Of a DNA stretch of 42,499 bases, positions 25,132 through 33,044 are shown piece by piece. Source of the stretch: Tsukamurella spumae (GTDB lineage Bacteria; Actinomycetota; Actinomycetes; Mycobacteriales; Mycobacteriaceae); the NCBI RefSeq assembly GCF_012396015.1, contig NZ_JAAXOQ010000034.1, forward strand, positions 1 through 42,499. The letters are read 5' to 3'. The notes under the pieces are model-generated. The model had not been told where the DNA came from and ran no database searches. It saw only the letters and a list, made by a program, of their open reading frames with translations. The stretch's first letter is position 1, and every line of letters begins with the position of its first letter. Made by a program: the position numbers and the translations under genes.

Positions 25132-25868
25132 CCCGCCCGCCCGCGATGTACGACACCGAGATCGCGCACCTACGGCGCTCGCCGGTCGAGCACGGCTTCC
25201 GGCACCGGAGCGCGAGCTGGTTGATCGACGTCGACGCCCCGCCGACCGTGCCGCGGTGGCTGCGCCCGCTGGTCTCCTTCCGAGCGGCCGACCACCTGTC
25301 CCCCGTCGCCGACGGTGCCGATACCCTGCGCGGCAGGGTCGAGGAGACCTTGCGCGACAACGGCGTCGACGTTCCCGGCGGCACGATCACCGCGCTCCTC
25401 AACGCGCGCTGCCTGGGCTACGTCTTCGACCCGCTGACGGTCTTCTGGTGCCACGACGCCGCCGGGGACGTGTGCGCGATCGTCGCCGAGGTGCACAACA
25501 CCTACGGCGGGCGGCACGCGTACGTACTGGGCCCCGGGGCGCAGGCCGGCGCGTCGGTCGCCAAGGAGTTCTACGTGTCTCCGTTCCACCCGGTGGACGG
25601 CGTGTACCGGCTCCGGATGCCCGAACCGGACGACGGTCTCGCCATCGACATCGTGCTCGAACGACCGGGGCGGGCACCCTTCACGGCCGAGTGGCGCGGC
25701 ACCCGCCGGACGCCCACGCCGGGACGAATCCTCCTGGCGCAGCTGCGCGCCCCGCTCGTGCCGCTCCTCGTCGCCGTCCGGATCCGTCGGCACGGCATCC
25801 GATTGTGGGCCTCCGGCCTGCCGCTCGTCCCCCGTCCCGACACCACCGAACAGAAAGCGCACCCGTGA
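25128..25868 (+). CDS. DUF1365 protein (Rv0448c-like)
   Basis: This 246-aa protein of the DUF1365 family starts MTRPPAMYDTEIAHLRRSPV and carries YVFDPLTVFWCHD near residue 100 and KEFYVSPFHPVDGVYRLR near 145, both hallmark blocks. The family always travels with the FAD oxidoreductase and cyclopropane-synthase-like gene and is thought to act in the same lipid modification, but no activity is proven that I know of. GTG at 25128 overlaps the upstream stop (GTGA), and the next gene also starts with GTGA overlap, so translation is coupled across the operon. Confidence 0.87.
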   Translation: MTRPPAMYDTEIAHLRRSPVEHGFRHRSASWLIDVDAPPTVPRWLRPLVSFRAADHLSPVADGADTLRGRVEETLRDNGVDVPGGTITALLNARCLGYVFDPLTVFWCHDAAGDVCAIVAEVHNTYGGRHAYVLGPGAQAGASVAKEFYVSPFHPVDGVYRLRMPEPDDGLAIDIVLERPGRAPFTAEWRGTRRTPTPGRILLAQLRAPLVPLLVAVRIRRHGIRLWASGLPLVPRPDTTEQKAHP

Positions 25869-27151
25869 CCGTCGAACTCGCACCCCGCAGCTCCCGCGCC
25901 GGCCTCTGCGGCGCCCCCGTCCCCACCGGGCTCCGCGCTCGCGTCCTCGGCCGCGCGGCCCGCATCCTGCTCGCGCGCGCCGTCGGGCGGAGCGGCGTCG
26001 CCCTCACAACCGCCGGCGATCCCGTCCCCGCGGGCCCGGCGATCGTCCTCCATCACCCCGACGCCGTGCACCGCAGGATCGGAACGTCTCGGCTCATCGG
26101 CTTCGGCGAGGCCTACGTGGCCGGCGAGTGGGACTCGCCGGACCCGGTCGCGGCACTCACCGCCCTCGCGGAACGCATGCCCGAGCTGGTGCCACGATGG
26201 CTGCAGTCGCTGCGGCGTCTCGCCGCCACCGCCCGGCCCCGCACCGAGATCGGCACGCCCGACAACGTGCGGGACAACGTCTCCCACCACTACGACCTCT
26301 CCAACGAGCTGTTCGCGGAGTTCCTCGACGACACCCTCACCTACTCGAGCGCGCTGTTCTCCCGGGTGGAGATCCCCGACGACGAGCCCGGCACGACCCG
26401 CGCCGGGGACGCGGGCGAACCGCATTGGGCGGCGCTGACGGAGGCGCAGCACGTCAAGATCGACCGTCTCCTCGACGCCGCGGGCGTCGGTCCCGGCACG
26501 CGCCTGCTGGAGATCGGGACCGGCTGGGGCGAGCTCTGCCTGCGCGCGGCGGCACGGGGTGCGACGGTCCGCTCACTGACGCTGTCGACCGAGCAGCGGG
26601 CCCTCGCCGTGGAGCGGATAGCCGCGGCCGGACTCGCCGATCGGGTGCAAGTGGACCTGCTCGACTACCGCCGCGTCGACGGGGAGTACGACGCGGTCGT
26701 CTCCGTCGAGATGATCGAGGCCGTCGGCGCCGCGCACTGGGACGAGTACTTCGGGACGCTGGCCCGGCTCGTCGCGCCGCACGGCCGGATCGCGTTGCAG
26801 GCGATCACGATGCCGCACGACCGGATGCTCGCCACACTGCGCACGTACACGTGGATCCAGAAGTACGTCTTCCCCGGCGGGATGCTGCCCTCCACCGAGG
26901 CCGTCGTCGCCGCCGCCGGAACCGCCGGCCTCAGCGTCCGCGCCCGGCACCGCTTCGGCCCGCACTACGCGGAGACGCTGCGTCTGTGGCGCGAGCGCTT
27001 CCTCGCCGAACCCGACAGCCTGCCGCCGCCGGCGGACGCGCCGGAGTTCCGGCGGCTGTGGGAGTTCTACCTCGCCTACAGCGAGGCCGGGTTCCGGTCG
27101 GGCTACCTCGACGTGCAGCAGATCGTACTCGCGCCGGAGGCGACCCGATGA
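25865..27151 (+). CDS. ufaA1: Cyclopropane-fatty-acid-synthase-like SAM methyltransferase (UfaA1/Rv0447c-like)
   Basis: This 428-aa enzyme belongs to the CFA synthase family, which transfers a methyl group from SAM to the double bond of a fatty acyl chain in a phospholipid. The family entry block DNVRDNVSHHYDLSNELF is near residue 140, TYSSALF near 165, the SAM motif LLEIGTGWGELCLRAA near 214, VSVEMIEAVG near 285 and YTWIQKYVFPGG near 335. Its position matches Rv0447c (ufaA1) of the SigK operon. Whether the product is cyclopropane, 10-methyl or another branched acid cannot be told. The GTG at 25865 overlaps the DUF1365 stop; the longer upstream frame is a shadow. Confidence 0.88.
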   Translation: MTVELAPRSSRAGLCGAPVPTGLRARVLGRAARILLARAVGRSGVALTTAGDPVPAGPAIVLHHPDAVHRRIGTSRLIGFGEAYVAGEWDSPDPVAALTALAERMPELVPRWLQSLRRLAATARPRTEIGTPDNVRDNVSHHYDLSNELFAEFLDDTLTYSSALFSRVEIPDDEPGTTRAGDAGEPHWAALTEAQHVKIDRLLDAAGVGPGTRLLEIGTGWGELCLRAAARGATVRSLTLSTEQRALAVERIAAAGLADRVQVDLLDYRRVDGEYDAVVSVEMIEAVGAAHWDEYFGTLARLVAPHGRIALQAITMPHDRMLATLRTYTWIQKYVFPGGMLPSTEAVVAAAGTAGLSVRARHRFGPHYAETLRLWRERFLAEPDSLPPPADAPEFRRLWEFYLAYSEAGFRSGYLDVQQIVLAPEATR

Positions 27152-27939
27152 GCAACTTCCTACTGGTCACGGTCGTCTCGCTCGCGGCCCTCGCCGCGGT
27201 CCAGGCGATCACGTTCGTCGTGGGGCACCGCATCGGCCGGTACAACGTGGTCGACGTCGCCTGGGGCGCGGGCATCGTGGCCGTCGCGTGGATCGCGGCG
27301 ACACTGGGGGGCGGCGATTCCACGCGCGCCCTCCTCCTCGCCGCGCTCGTATCGGTGTGGGGTGTGCGCCTGTCCTGGCACATGTGGGTGAAATCCGCGG
27401 GCAAGGGCGAGGACCCGCGCTACACCGACATGCTGGACCGGGCGGGCGGCGGCACCGGGACCGTGATCCGCAAGGTCTTCGCCGTCCAGGGCGCGGCCCA
27501 GTGGTTCGTCTCACTCCCCGTGCAGGTCTCTGCCACCGCCGGGCCGACGACGGGCCCGTGGACCGTCGTCCTGGCGGCGGGACTCCTCCTCGTGCTCACC
27601 GGGATCGGCTTCGAGGCCGTCGGCGACCATCAGCTCCGCGCCTTCAAGGCCGATCCGGCGCACCGCGGGCTGATCATGGACCGCGGCCTGTGGGCCTGGA
27701 CCCGGCACCCCAACTACTTCGGCGACTCGTGCACCTGGTGGGGGATCTGGCTCATCGCGGCCAGCGCCTGGCCGGGTGTGCTGACCGTGCTCTCCCCCGT
27801 CCTGATGACCTACTTCTTGGTGCACGCCACGGGTGCCCGGCTCCTGGAGCGCTTCATGAGCGACCGCCCCGGCTGGGCCGCGTACGCCGACCGCACGTCC
27901 TTCTTCGTCCCCAGACCTCCTCGAGGGGAGAACCGATGA
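27148..27939 (+). CDS. DUF1295 membrane protein, steroid-5-alpha-reductase-like (Rv0446c-like)
   Basis: This 263-aa integral membrane protein has about six to seven hydrophobic segments. It carries the DUF1295 signature in its second half: GLIMDRGLWAWTRHPNYFGD, then LLERFMSDRPGWAAYADRTS. The RHPNYFGD block is shared with steroid 5-alpha-reductase and isoprenylcysteine methyltransferase-like enzymes, so a lipid reductase or transferase role in the membrane is likely but unproven. The ATG overlaps the methyltransferase stop (ATGA), and the following small ORF overlaps its own stop the same way. Confidence 0.88.
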   Translation: MSNFLLVTVVSLAALAAVQAITFVVGHRIGRYNVVDVAWGAGIVAVAWIAATLGGGDSTRALLLAALVSVWGVRLSWHMWVKSAGKGEDPRYTDMLDRAGGGTGTVIRKVFAVQGAAQWFVSLPVQVSATAGPTTGPWTVVLAAGLLLVLTGIGFEAVGDHQLRAFKADPAHRGLIMDRGLWAWTRHPNYFGDSCTWWGIWLIAASAWPGVLTVLSPVLMTYFLVHATGARLLERFMSDRPGWAAYADRTSFFVPRPPRGENR

Positions 27940-28061
27940 TCCGCTCCGCCGCGATCGCCTGCACGGCCGCGGAGCGGCTCGGCCACACCGTGTGCACGAT
28001 CCTGAGCACGCCGGCCATCGGGGGATTCGAGCGGATGGCGCCGCTGTGTGCGCTCCCCTGA
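27936..28061 (+). CDS. Candidate small protein, 41 aa, in the SigK operon
   Basis: A 41-codon ORF starts with an ATG that overlaps the DUF1295 stop by 4 nt (ATGA), like the other junctions in this operon, and has a strong GAGGGGAGA ribosome-binding site 5 nt upstream. By my count 39 of 41 sense codons end in G or C (exceptions GGA and TGT), as in real genes here. It begins MIRSAAIACTAAERLGHTVC and has three cysteines (residues 9, 20 and 38) and one central histidine. I recognise no family. It could be a small metal- or thiol-binding partner, a coupling leader, or a decayed gene end. It is shorter than most gene-callers report. Confidence 0.5.
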   Translation: MIRSAAIACTAAERLGHTVCTILSTPAIGGFERMAPLCALP

Positions 28062-28070
28062 CGGTGTGCC

Positions 28071-28132
28071 GTCCCGCGGTCGGGGGCGGAATCCGGTCCC
28101 GTGCGCCGGGAACCGGTAACGTACCGCGGGAC
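28071..28132 (+). promoter_or_regulatory. Long nested hairpin immediately before the sigK ribosome-binding site
   Basis: GTCCCGCGGT (28071-28080) is perfectly complementary to ACCGCGGGAC (28123-28132). Inside, 28093-28101 pairs with 28107-28116 with one bulged A and a 5-nt loop. The structure ends 1-2 nt before the AAGGAGG that serves sigK. It could set the ratio of sigma factor to upstream enzymes, by attenuation, RNA processing or modulation of translation. Confidence 0.55.
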
Positions 28133-28147
28133 GAAGGAGGCACCCCG

Positions 28148-28714
28148 ATGACTCGTGCGCGAACCGAGGCCGATGACCTGCTCGAACGCACCGCCGCCGG
28201 TGACCTCGGGGCCTTCCGCGAACTGTACGAGCGTACCGGTCGCCTGGTCTTCGGCACGGCGCTGCGGGTGATCGGCGACCGCGGTTACGGCGAGGAGGTC
28301 GCGCAGGAGGTGTACCTCGAGGCGTGGCGCAAGGCCGCCGATTTCGACGCCGCCCGCGGCTCGGCCGAGTCCTGGCTCGTGACGATCGCGCACCGCCGGT
28401 CAGTCGACCGGGTGCGCGCAGAACGCTCCCGCGGGGACCGCGAGAACAGCTTCGCCCAGGCGAGTTTCCAGCGCCCGCACGACGTGGTGGCCGAGACCAG
28501 CGAGCGGCGGGAGGACTCCGGCGCCGTCGTCGACTGCCTCGACACCTTGAGCGGACCGCAGCGCGACGCCCTCACCATGGCCTACTACGGCGGCCACACC
28601 TACCGCGAGGTCTCGGAGCGGCTGGATGCCCCGCTCGCCACGGTGAAGAGCCGGATCCGCGACGGCATCGCGCGCCTGCGCCGGTGCCTCGACCCCCTCG
28701 GAGTGCTGCCATGA
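28148..28714 (+). CDS. sigK: ECF RNA polymerase sigma factor SigK
   Basis: This 188-aa group-IV (ECF) sigma factor has region 2 over about residues 18-90, with YGEEVAQEVYLEAWRKA and WLVTIAHRRSVDRVR. Region 4 covers about residues 128-182, with a helix-turn-helix YREVSERLDAPLATVKSRIR. Cys130 and Cys180 are 50 residues apart, the same spacing as Cys133 and Cys183 of M. tuberculosis SigK, which form the redox-sensing disulfide that controls its grip on RskA. AAGGAGG lies 7 nt before the ATG at 28148; the longer frame from 27992 is rejected. rskA overlaps its stop by 4 nt. The SigK-type promoter at 23835 is its likely own target. Confidence 0.94.
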   Translation: MTRARTEADDLLERTAAGDLGAFRELYERTGRLVFGTALRVIGDRGYGEEVAQEVYLEAWRKAADFDAARGSAESWLVTIAHRRSVDRVRAERSRGDRENSFAQASFQRPHDVVAETSERREDSGAVVDCLDTLSGPQRDALTMAYYGGHTYREVSERLDAPLATVKSRIRDGIARLRRCLDPLGVLP

Positions 28715-29463
28715 CCGACGCGCCCGGAGGGACCGGGAGCGAAGACGCGCTCCTCGACGACGCGGAGGTCTACGCGCTGCACGCCCTCGACCCCGGCGAA
28801 CGGGCCGGCGTGGAGGCGGCGCGCGATGCGGCCGCCGCCGACGTGCGCGAGGAGTTCGACGCCCGCGTCGACGCGGTGCGCGAGACCATGGCGGCGCAGG
28901 CCGCCCAGCACGGGGTCGAGCCGCCCGCGGAGGTCTTCGAACGGGTCCTGGCCCGGCTCGTCGAGAATCCGGGCGTCACGCCGCTGCGCCGGCGCAGCGC
29001 GTCCCGGATCGCGCTCCGGGCGGCCGCTGCGGCCGCGGTCGTGGTGGTCGCAGTCGCGACCGGCGTGGTCCTCGGCCGCTCCGTCCTCGCCGGACAGGAC
29101 GGGCGGGCACCGTCGGAGACGGAGATCGTGCTCGCGGCGCCCGACGCCCGGACCACCCAGGCGCGGGTCGGCGATGCGACGATCTCGTTCATCTACTCCC
29201 GCGAGCGCAACGCCGGCGTGGTCCTGATGAACGACGTTCCGCCGCCGCGAGACGGCACCGTCTACCAGATGTGGCTGATGGACCCGGGCGGCGGCGCCCG
29301 CTCCCGCGGCACGATGACGCAGGCCGACGTGCGCCCGACGACGACGGCGGCCGTCACATCGATCGACGGCGCGGAGTCCTTCGGCATCTCGATCGAGCGA
29401 CCTGGCGGCGCGGCCACCCCGTCGGACCGGATCGTGACGACCCTACCGATCGCCCCGCGGTGA
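28711..29463 (+). CDS. rskA: Anti-sigma-K factor RskA
   Basis: This 250-aa membrane-anchored anti-sigma factor has a cytoplasmic sigma-binding domain over about residues 10-95 (DDAEVYALHALDPGERAGVE), one transmembrane helix near 100-122, and an extracytoplasmic RskA domain with GTVYQMWLMDPGG near its middle. Members hold SigK inactive until stepwise membrane proteolysis or a redox change releases it. The ATG at 28711 overlaps the sigK stop (ATGA), so sigma and anti-sigma are made together. It is the last gene of the operon; the convergent methyltransferase gene ends 10 bp further on. Confidence 0.93.
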   Translation: MTDAPGGTGSEDALLDDAEVYALHALDPGERAGVEAARDAAAADVREEFDARVDAVRETMAAQAAQHGVEPPAEVFERVLARLVENPGVTPLRRRSASRIALRAAAAAAVVVVAVATGVVLGRSVLAGQDGRAPSETEIVLAAPDARTTQARVGDATISFIYSRERNAGVVLMNDVPPPRDGTVYQMWLMDPGGGARSRGTMTQADVRPTTTAAVTSIDGAESFGISIERPGGAATPSDRIVTTLPIAPR

Positions 29464-29473
29464 CCGGCAGCGA

Positions 29474-30307
29474 TCAGACGACCCGGGCGAGCCCCACGTA
29501 GCCGTAGTCGCAGTGCGCCTGCGCCTCCGTCAGCGGGAACTCGGGACGCCACCGGCCGAGGCGCACCAGACCCGGTTCGACGAGCTCCATCCCGTCGAAC
29601 CACGACATGATCTCCGAACGTGGGCGCACGTACAGCGGGGACGCCACCGACGCGTACCTGTTTCGCACCCAGTCCAGCTCGGCGGAGACCTCGTCGTGCG
29701 CGGAATCGTCGGAGACCTGGGACAACCCGAGATAGCTGCCCGGCGCCAGGGCCTCGCGGTAGCGGCGCAGCAGGTCCGCCGGCCCGGCCTCGTCGGGGAC
29801 GAAGACGAAGCCGCCCACCACGAGCACACCGACGGGACGGTCGAAATCGATCAGCTCGCGCGTGACCGGATCGTTCAGGACGGCGTCCGGGTCGCTGATG
29901 GCGAGTTTGAGTACAGCGGCGGACGGATCGTCGCCGATCAGTTCACGCGTGAGCTCGTAGGCGATCGGCTCCTGGTGGATGTAGACGACGCGGGCATCGG
30001 GGTTCACGAGACGGGCCAGTCGATGGACGGAACCGCCCGAGCCGATGCCCGAACCGAGATCGAGGAACTGGTCGACCCCGGCGGCCGCCATCGTCTGCAC
30101 CGCGCGGCGCGCGAAGGTCCTCGTGAGGCGGGCACCGAGCGCCCAGTGCGGCGCAGCTCGGGCGATCTCCTCCCCCGCCTGCCGGTCGACGGGGAGGTAG
30201 CTCGTGCCGCCGAGGAAGTAGTCGTACAGGCGGGAGCCGTTGGGCCTGTCCATGTCGAGCATTTCCGGTACAGCCGTGCAATTCGATCCCGCTTGAGAAT
30301 CCATCAT
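29474..30307 (-). CDS. SAM-dependent methyltransferase, DUF574 / Methyltransf_19 family
   Basis: This 277-aa protein has the family start PNGSRLYDYFLGGTSYLPVD followed by the SAM-binding strand FLDLGSGIGSGGSVHRLA near residue 80. The family commonly has an acidic ribose-binding residue in VVYVDNDP; here the segment reads VVYIHQEP, so glutamate replaces aspartate and affinity or cofactor use may differ. The group is expanded in actinobacteria and substrates are mostly unknown. Two ATG codons are adjacent (30307 and 30304) with no clear ribosome-binding site. A TAGATT box about 9 nt upstream suggests a very short or absent leader. Confidence 0.82.
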   Translation of the reverse strand: MMDSQAGSNCTAVPEMLDMDRPNGSRLYDYFLGGTSYLPVDRQAGEEIARAAPHWALGARLTRTFARRAVQTMAAAGVDQFLDLGSGIGSGGSVHRLARLVNPDARVVYIHQEPIAYELTRELIGDDPSAAVLKLAISDPDAVLNDPVTRELIDFDRPVGVLVVGGFVFVPDEAGPADLLRRYREALAPGSYLGLSQVSDDSAHDEVSAELDWVRNRYASVASPLYVRPRSEIMSWFDGMELVEPGLVRLGRWRPEFPLTEAQAHCDYGYVGLARVV

Positions 30308-30336
30308 CGATGTAAGAATCTAGCCGATCGCACGCG

Positions 30337-30342
30337 TAGTAT
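30337..30342 (+). promoter_or_regulatory. -10 box of the PAS-GGDEF gene
   Basis: TAGTAT, 30 nt before the ATG at 30373, is a good TANNNT -10 element. The leader carries a GAGGAGG ribosome-binding site. No clear -35 is seen. The 65-bp gap is shared with the divergent methyltransferase gene. Confidence 0.4.
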
Positions 30343-30372
30343 GGGACCGCAGTCGGTCGACGAGGAGGGGCA

Positions 30373-31677
30373 ATGCCGCACTCGTCGTCGCCACTGGGGT
30401 TCCTCGCCCGCGGCGAATCCGTCGTGGCACTGCTCGTGGACGAGTTCCTGATGGCGATCGCCGACGATGTCTACCTGCCGCTGCCGGTGTCGACGGTCCG
30501 CGCGGAGCTGCTCACCGCCTTCCAGCGCATGATCTCCGCGCTCGGTGCCGACGAATTCGACCCGGCCGTGGGCCGCGATGTCGGCAGTCTGCTGGTATCG
30601 CTGCAGATCACCGCGCCCGAGGGCGCCGCCGCGGGCGGCCGGGCGATCGCCGCGCTTCCGGACGCGCTGTCGCGGGAACCCTCGGCGGAGGCGCGGCGCC
30701 GCAGCGCGCTGATCCTCGCGGAGTACGCGGCCGGCTACGCCGAGGCCCTGACCGGGCGGATCATCGACGGGCAGGCCGTGGTGCACCGCGCCACCCAACG
30801 GGCCCGACGGTCCGCCGAGGAGGGTGAGCGCCAGGCCGAGGCGCGCCTGCGGATGATGTTCGACCACGCGCGACTCGCGGTCTTCGTCGCCGATGAGCAG
30901 GGCGTGGTGCTCTCCGCGAGCCCGATCATGCGAGATCTCATCGAGGCGAACCGCGCGCGGATGGGAGGCGCCGGCGAGGACGTGATCCTGCCCCTCCTGT
31001 CCGACGATCCGGACGAGGTCGCGCGTGCATTGCGCACGCTGGCCCTCGTCGACGAGGAGAAGGCGACGGTGTTCCTCGAGGCGCACGGCGTGCTGATCGG
31101 GGACCGGCGGGGCGTGGTCCGCTGGGCGACCAGCCGCACGCCGGTGCGCGAAGGAAGTCCGGCGATGATCGTCGGGGTCGGCCACGACGTGACCGAGCTG
31201 CACGCCCGGCAGGTGACGCTCGATCACCTCGCCCATCACGATGCGCTCACCGGCCTGCCTAACCGTCGCTCCCTCACCGCGGACCTGCAGTCCCTGCCCG
31301 CGCCCGCGGGGTTCTGCCTCATCGACCTCGACGGTTTCAAACGGATCAACGACCAGCTCGGACACTCCGGCGGCGATGCGCTGCTCGCCGCCGTGGCCCG
31401 CCGGATGGAGGAAGCACTGGGCGGAACCGGGCGGCTCTACCGTGTCGGTGGCGACGAGTTCGCCGTCCTGGTCGCGTCGCCGTTCCAGCCGCGCGATGTC
31501 GCGCAGTTGGTCCATCGGACGCTGCGTCGGCCGATCGAGGTGATCGACGGTCCGCCGATCGCGATCGGCGCGAGTATCGGCACGACCGTCGCATCGGCGG
31601 CGACGAGCACCGTCGAGGGGCTGATCGCCGCCGCCGACACCGGGCTCTACCGCTCCAAGGAGGCCCGCCGGGCCTGA
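30373..31677 (+). CDS. PAS-GGDEF diguanylate cyclase
   Basis: This 434-aa cytoplasmic signalling protein has an N-terminal helical domain of about 155 residues without a recognised catalytic motif. A short amphipathic linker and a PAS-like sensor domain follow (about residues 160-275, LRMMFDHARLAVFVADEQGV), then a GGDEF domain (HHDALTGLPNRRSL near 290). The active-site motif is intact (RVGGDEFAVL near 358), so it should make cyclic di-GMP from two GTP. The usual RxxD inhibitory site just before it is not seen, so product inhibition may be absent. No EAL domain follows. Its 3' end overlaps the convergent permease gene by 31 bp. Confidence 0.9.
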   Translation: MPHSSSPLGFLARGESVVALLVDEFLMAIADDVYLPLPVSTVRAELLTAFQRMISALGADEFDPAVGRDVGSLLVSLQITAPEGAAAGGRAIAALPDALSREPSAEARRRSALILAEYAAGYAEALTGRIIDGQAVVHRATQRARRSAEEGERQAEARLRMMFDHARLAVFVADEQGVVLSASPIMRDLIEANRARMGGAGEDVILPLLSDDPDEVARALRTLALVDEEKATVFLEAHGVLIGDRRGVVRWATSRTPVREGSPAMIVGVGHDVTELHARQVTLDHLAHHDALTGLPNRRSLTADLQSLPAPAGFCLIDLDGFKRINDQLGHSGGDALLAAVARRMEEALGGTGRLYRVGGDEFAVLVASPFQPRDVAQLVHRTLRRPIEVIDGPPIAIGASIGTTVASAATSTVEGLIAAADTGLYRSKEARRA

Positions 31678-33044
31678 CGGCGCGCGTGCAGCGTCCCGAA
31701 GCCCCAGAGCACCAGCACCACGACGGCGGTCGAGAGCACCTGATCACGGACATCGTCGTTGAGGACGGCCAGCACCACGATGCCCAGCAGCACCACGAGA
31801 ACCGCCCACGACAGGTACGGGTAGGCCCACATCCGCAGCGGCAGCCGGGTACCGTCGCGCTCGGCGCGGCGACGCAGCACGATCTGCGAGGCGACGGTGG
31901 CGAGCCAGGTGACGATCAATGTGGACCCGACGACGGCCAGGAGGCGGTCGAGCACCTCGGAGCCCCAGAGGTACGTCGCGGGCACCGCCAGGAACCCGAT
32001 CAGGGAGCTCGCGAGGACCGCGAGGACGGGTACCCCCGAGGAGTTCGCCCGCCCCGCCGCGGCGGGTGCCATGCCGCGCTCGGCCAGGGAGTAGAGCATC
32101 CGCGAGCTGCCGTAGACGTTCGCGTTGAGAGAGCTGAGCAGCGCGATCACGATGACCGCGCCGAGCGTCGTGCCCACTGCCGGCAGCCCCGCGGCGTCGA
32201 GGACGGCGACGAAGGGCTTCGCGGCGACCGCGGGGTCGTTCCACGGCAGCGCGAGCAGGATGACGGCCACGCTACCCACGTAGAAGATGAGGATCCGCCA
32301 CACCGTGGCGCGGATGGCCCGCCCGACGGTGCGCTCCGGGTCCCGCGTCTCGGCCGCCGCGACGGCCACGATCTCGATGCCGCCGAAGGCGAAGGCGACC
32401 ACCAGGAGAGCCGCGACGACCCCGCTGATGCCGTGGGGCGCGAAGTCCGACAGATTGCTCACCCCGGGCGACGGGGCCGAGGTCCACCCCAGCAGAAAGC
32501 CCACCCCGACGACGAGGAAGAGGCCCACGAACACGACCTTGATCAGCGAGAACCAGAACTCGAACTCGCCGAAGCCGCGGACCCCGGACAGATTCAGCCC
32601 GGTCAGCGCGACCATGAAGACCAGCGCCCATACCCACACCGGCGGTCCGCCGGGCAGCAGCCCGTTCAGGATCGCCGCGGCGGCGACGGCCTCGGCGGCC
32701 ACGACGAGGCACAGCTGCACCCACCACAGCCAGCCGACCGCGAAGCCCGCCCCGGGACCCAGCGCCCGCCCGGCGTAGTAGGAGAACGCTCCGGGATTCG
32801 GGTCCGCCGCGACCATCTCGCCGAGCATCCGCATCACGGCGATCACGACGAGGCCCGCCACAGCGTAGGCGATGAGCACCGCCGGGCCGGCCGCCGCGAT
32901 GCCCTTGCCCGAGCCCACGAACAGCCCGGCGCCGATCGCGGAGCCGAGGCTCATCATGATCAGGTGCCGGGCGCGCAGGCCCGCGTGGAGGCCGGGGCCG
33001 GCGGGCGCGGCCGCTTCCGTGTTCTCGCCCGACGGTGCCGCCAT
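31647..33044 (-). CDS. APC-family amino-acid permease, second copy
   Basis: This 465-aa transporter is clearly homologous to the permease at 6673-8055: GSAIGAGLFVGSGKGI near residue 32, MRMLGEMVAADPNPGAFSYY near 70, and FGEFEFWFSLIKVVFVG near 155. About twelve hydrophobic segments are present. The substrate is probably an amino acid or GABA-like compound, not resolvable by eye. The ATG at 33044 shares one base with the purL stop (TGATG), so it is translated from the purL mRNA, an unusual pairing of purine synthesis with amino-acid uptake. The longer frame to 33188 lies inside purL and is rejected. Confidence 0.88.
   Translation of the reverse strand: MAAPSGENTEAAAPAGPGLHAGLRARHLIMMSLGSAIGAGLFVGSGKGIAAAGPAVLIAYAVAGLVVIAVMRMLGEMVAADPNPGAFSYYAGRALGPGAGFAVGWLWWVQLCLVVAAEAVAAAAILNGLLPGGPPVWVWALVFMVALTGLNLSGVRGFGEFEFWFSLIKVVFVGLFLVVGVGFLLGWTSAPSPGVSNLSDFAPHGISGVVAALLVVAFAFGGIEIVAVAAAETRDPERTVGRAIRATVWRILIFYVGSVAVILLALPWNDPAVAAKPFVAVLDAAGLPAVGTTLGAVIVIALLSSLNANVYGSSRMLYSLAERGMAPAAAGRANSSGVPVLAVLASSLIGFLAVPATYLWGSEVLDRLLAVVGSTLIVTWLATVASQIVLRRRAERDGTRLPLRMWAYPYLSWAVLVVLLGIVVLAVLNDDVRDQVLSTAVVVLVLWGFGTLHARRQARRASLER

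Noticed and set aside
28123-28132. GGAAC/CGTAC-like sequences before sigK as a second ECF promoter
   Set aside because: They do not match the CCATCC/CCGAAT hexamers and are better explained as arms of the leader hairpin.
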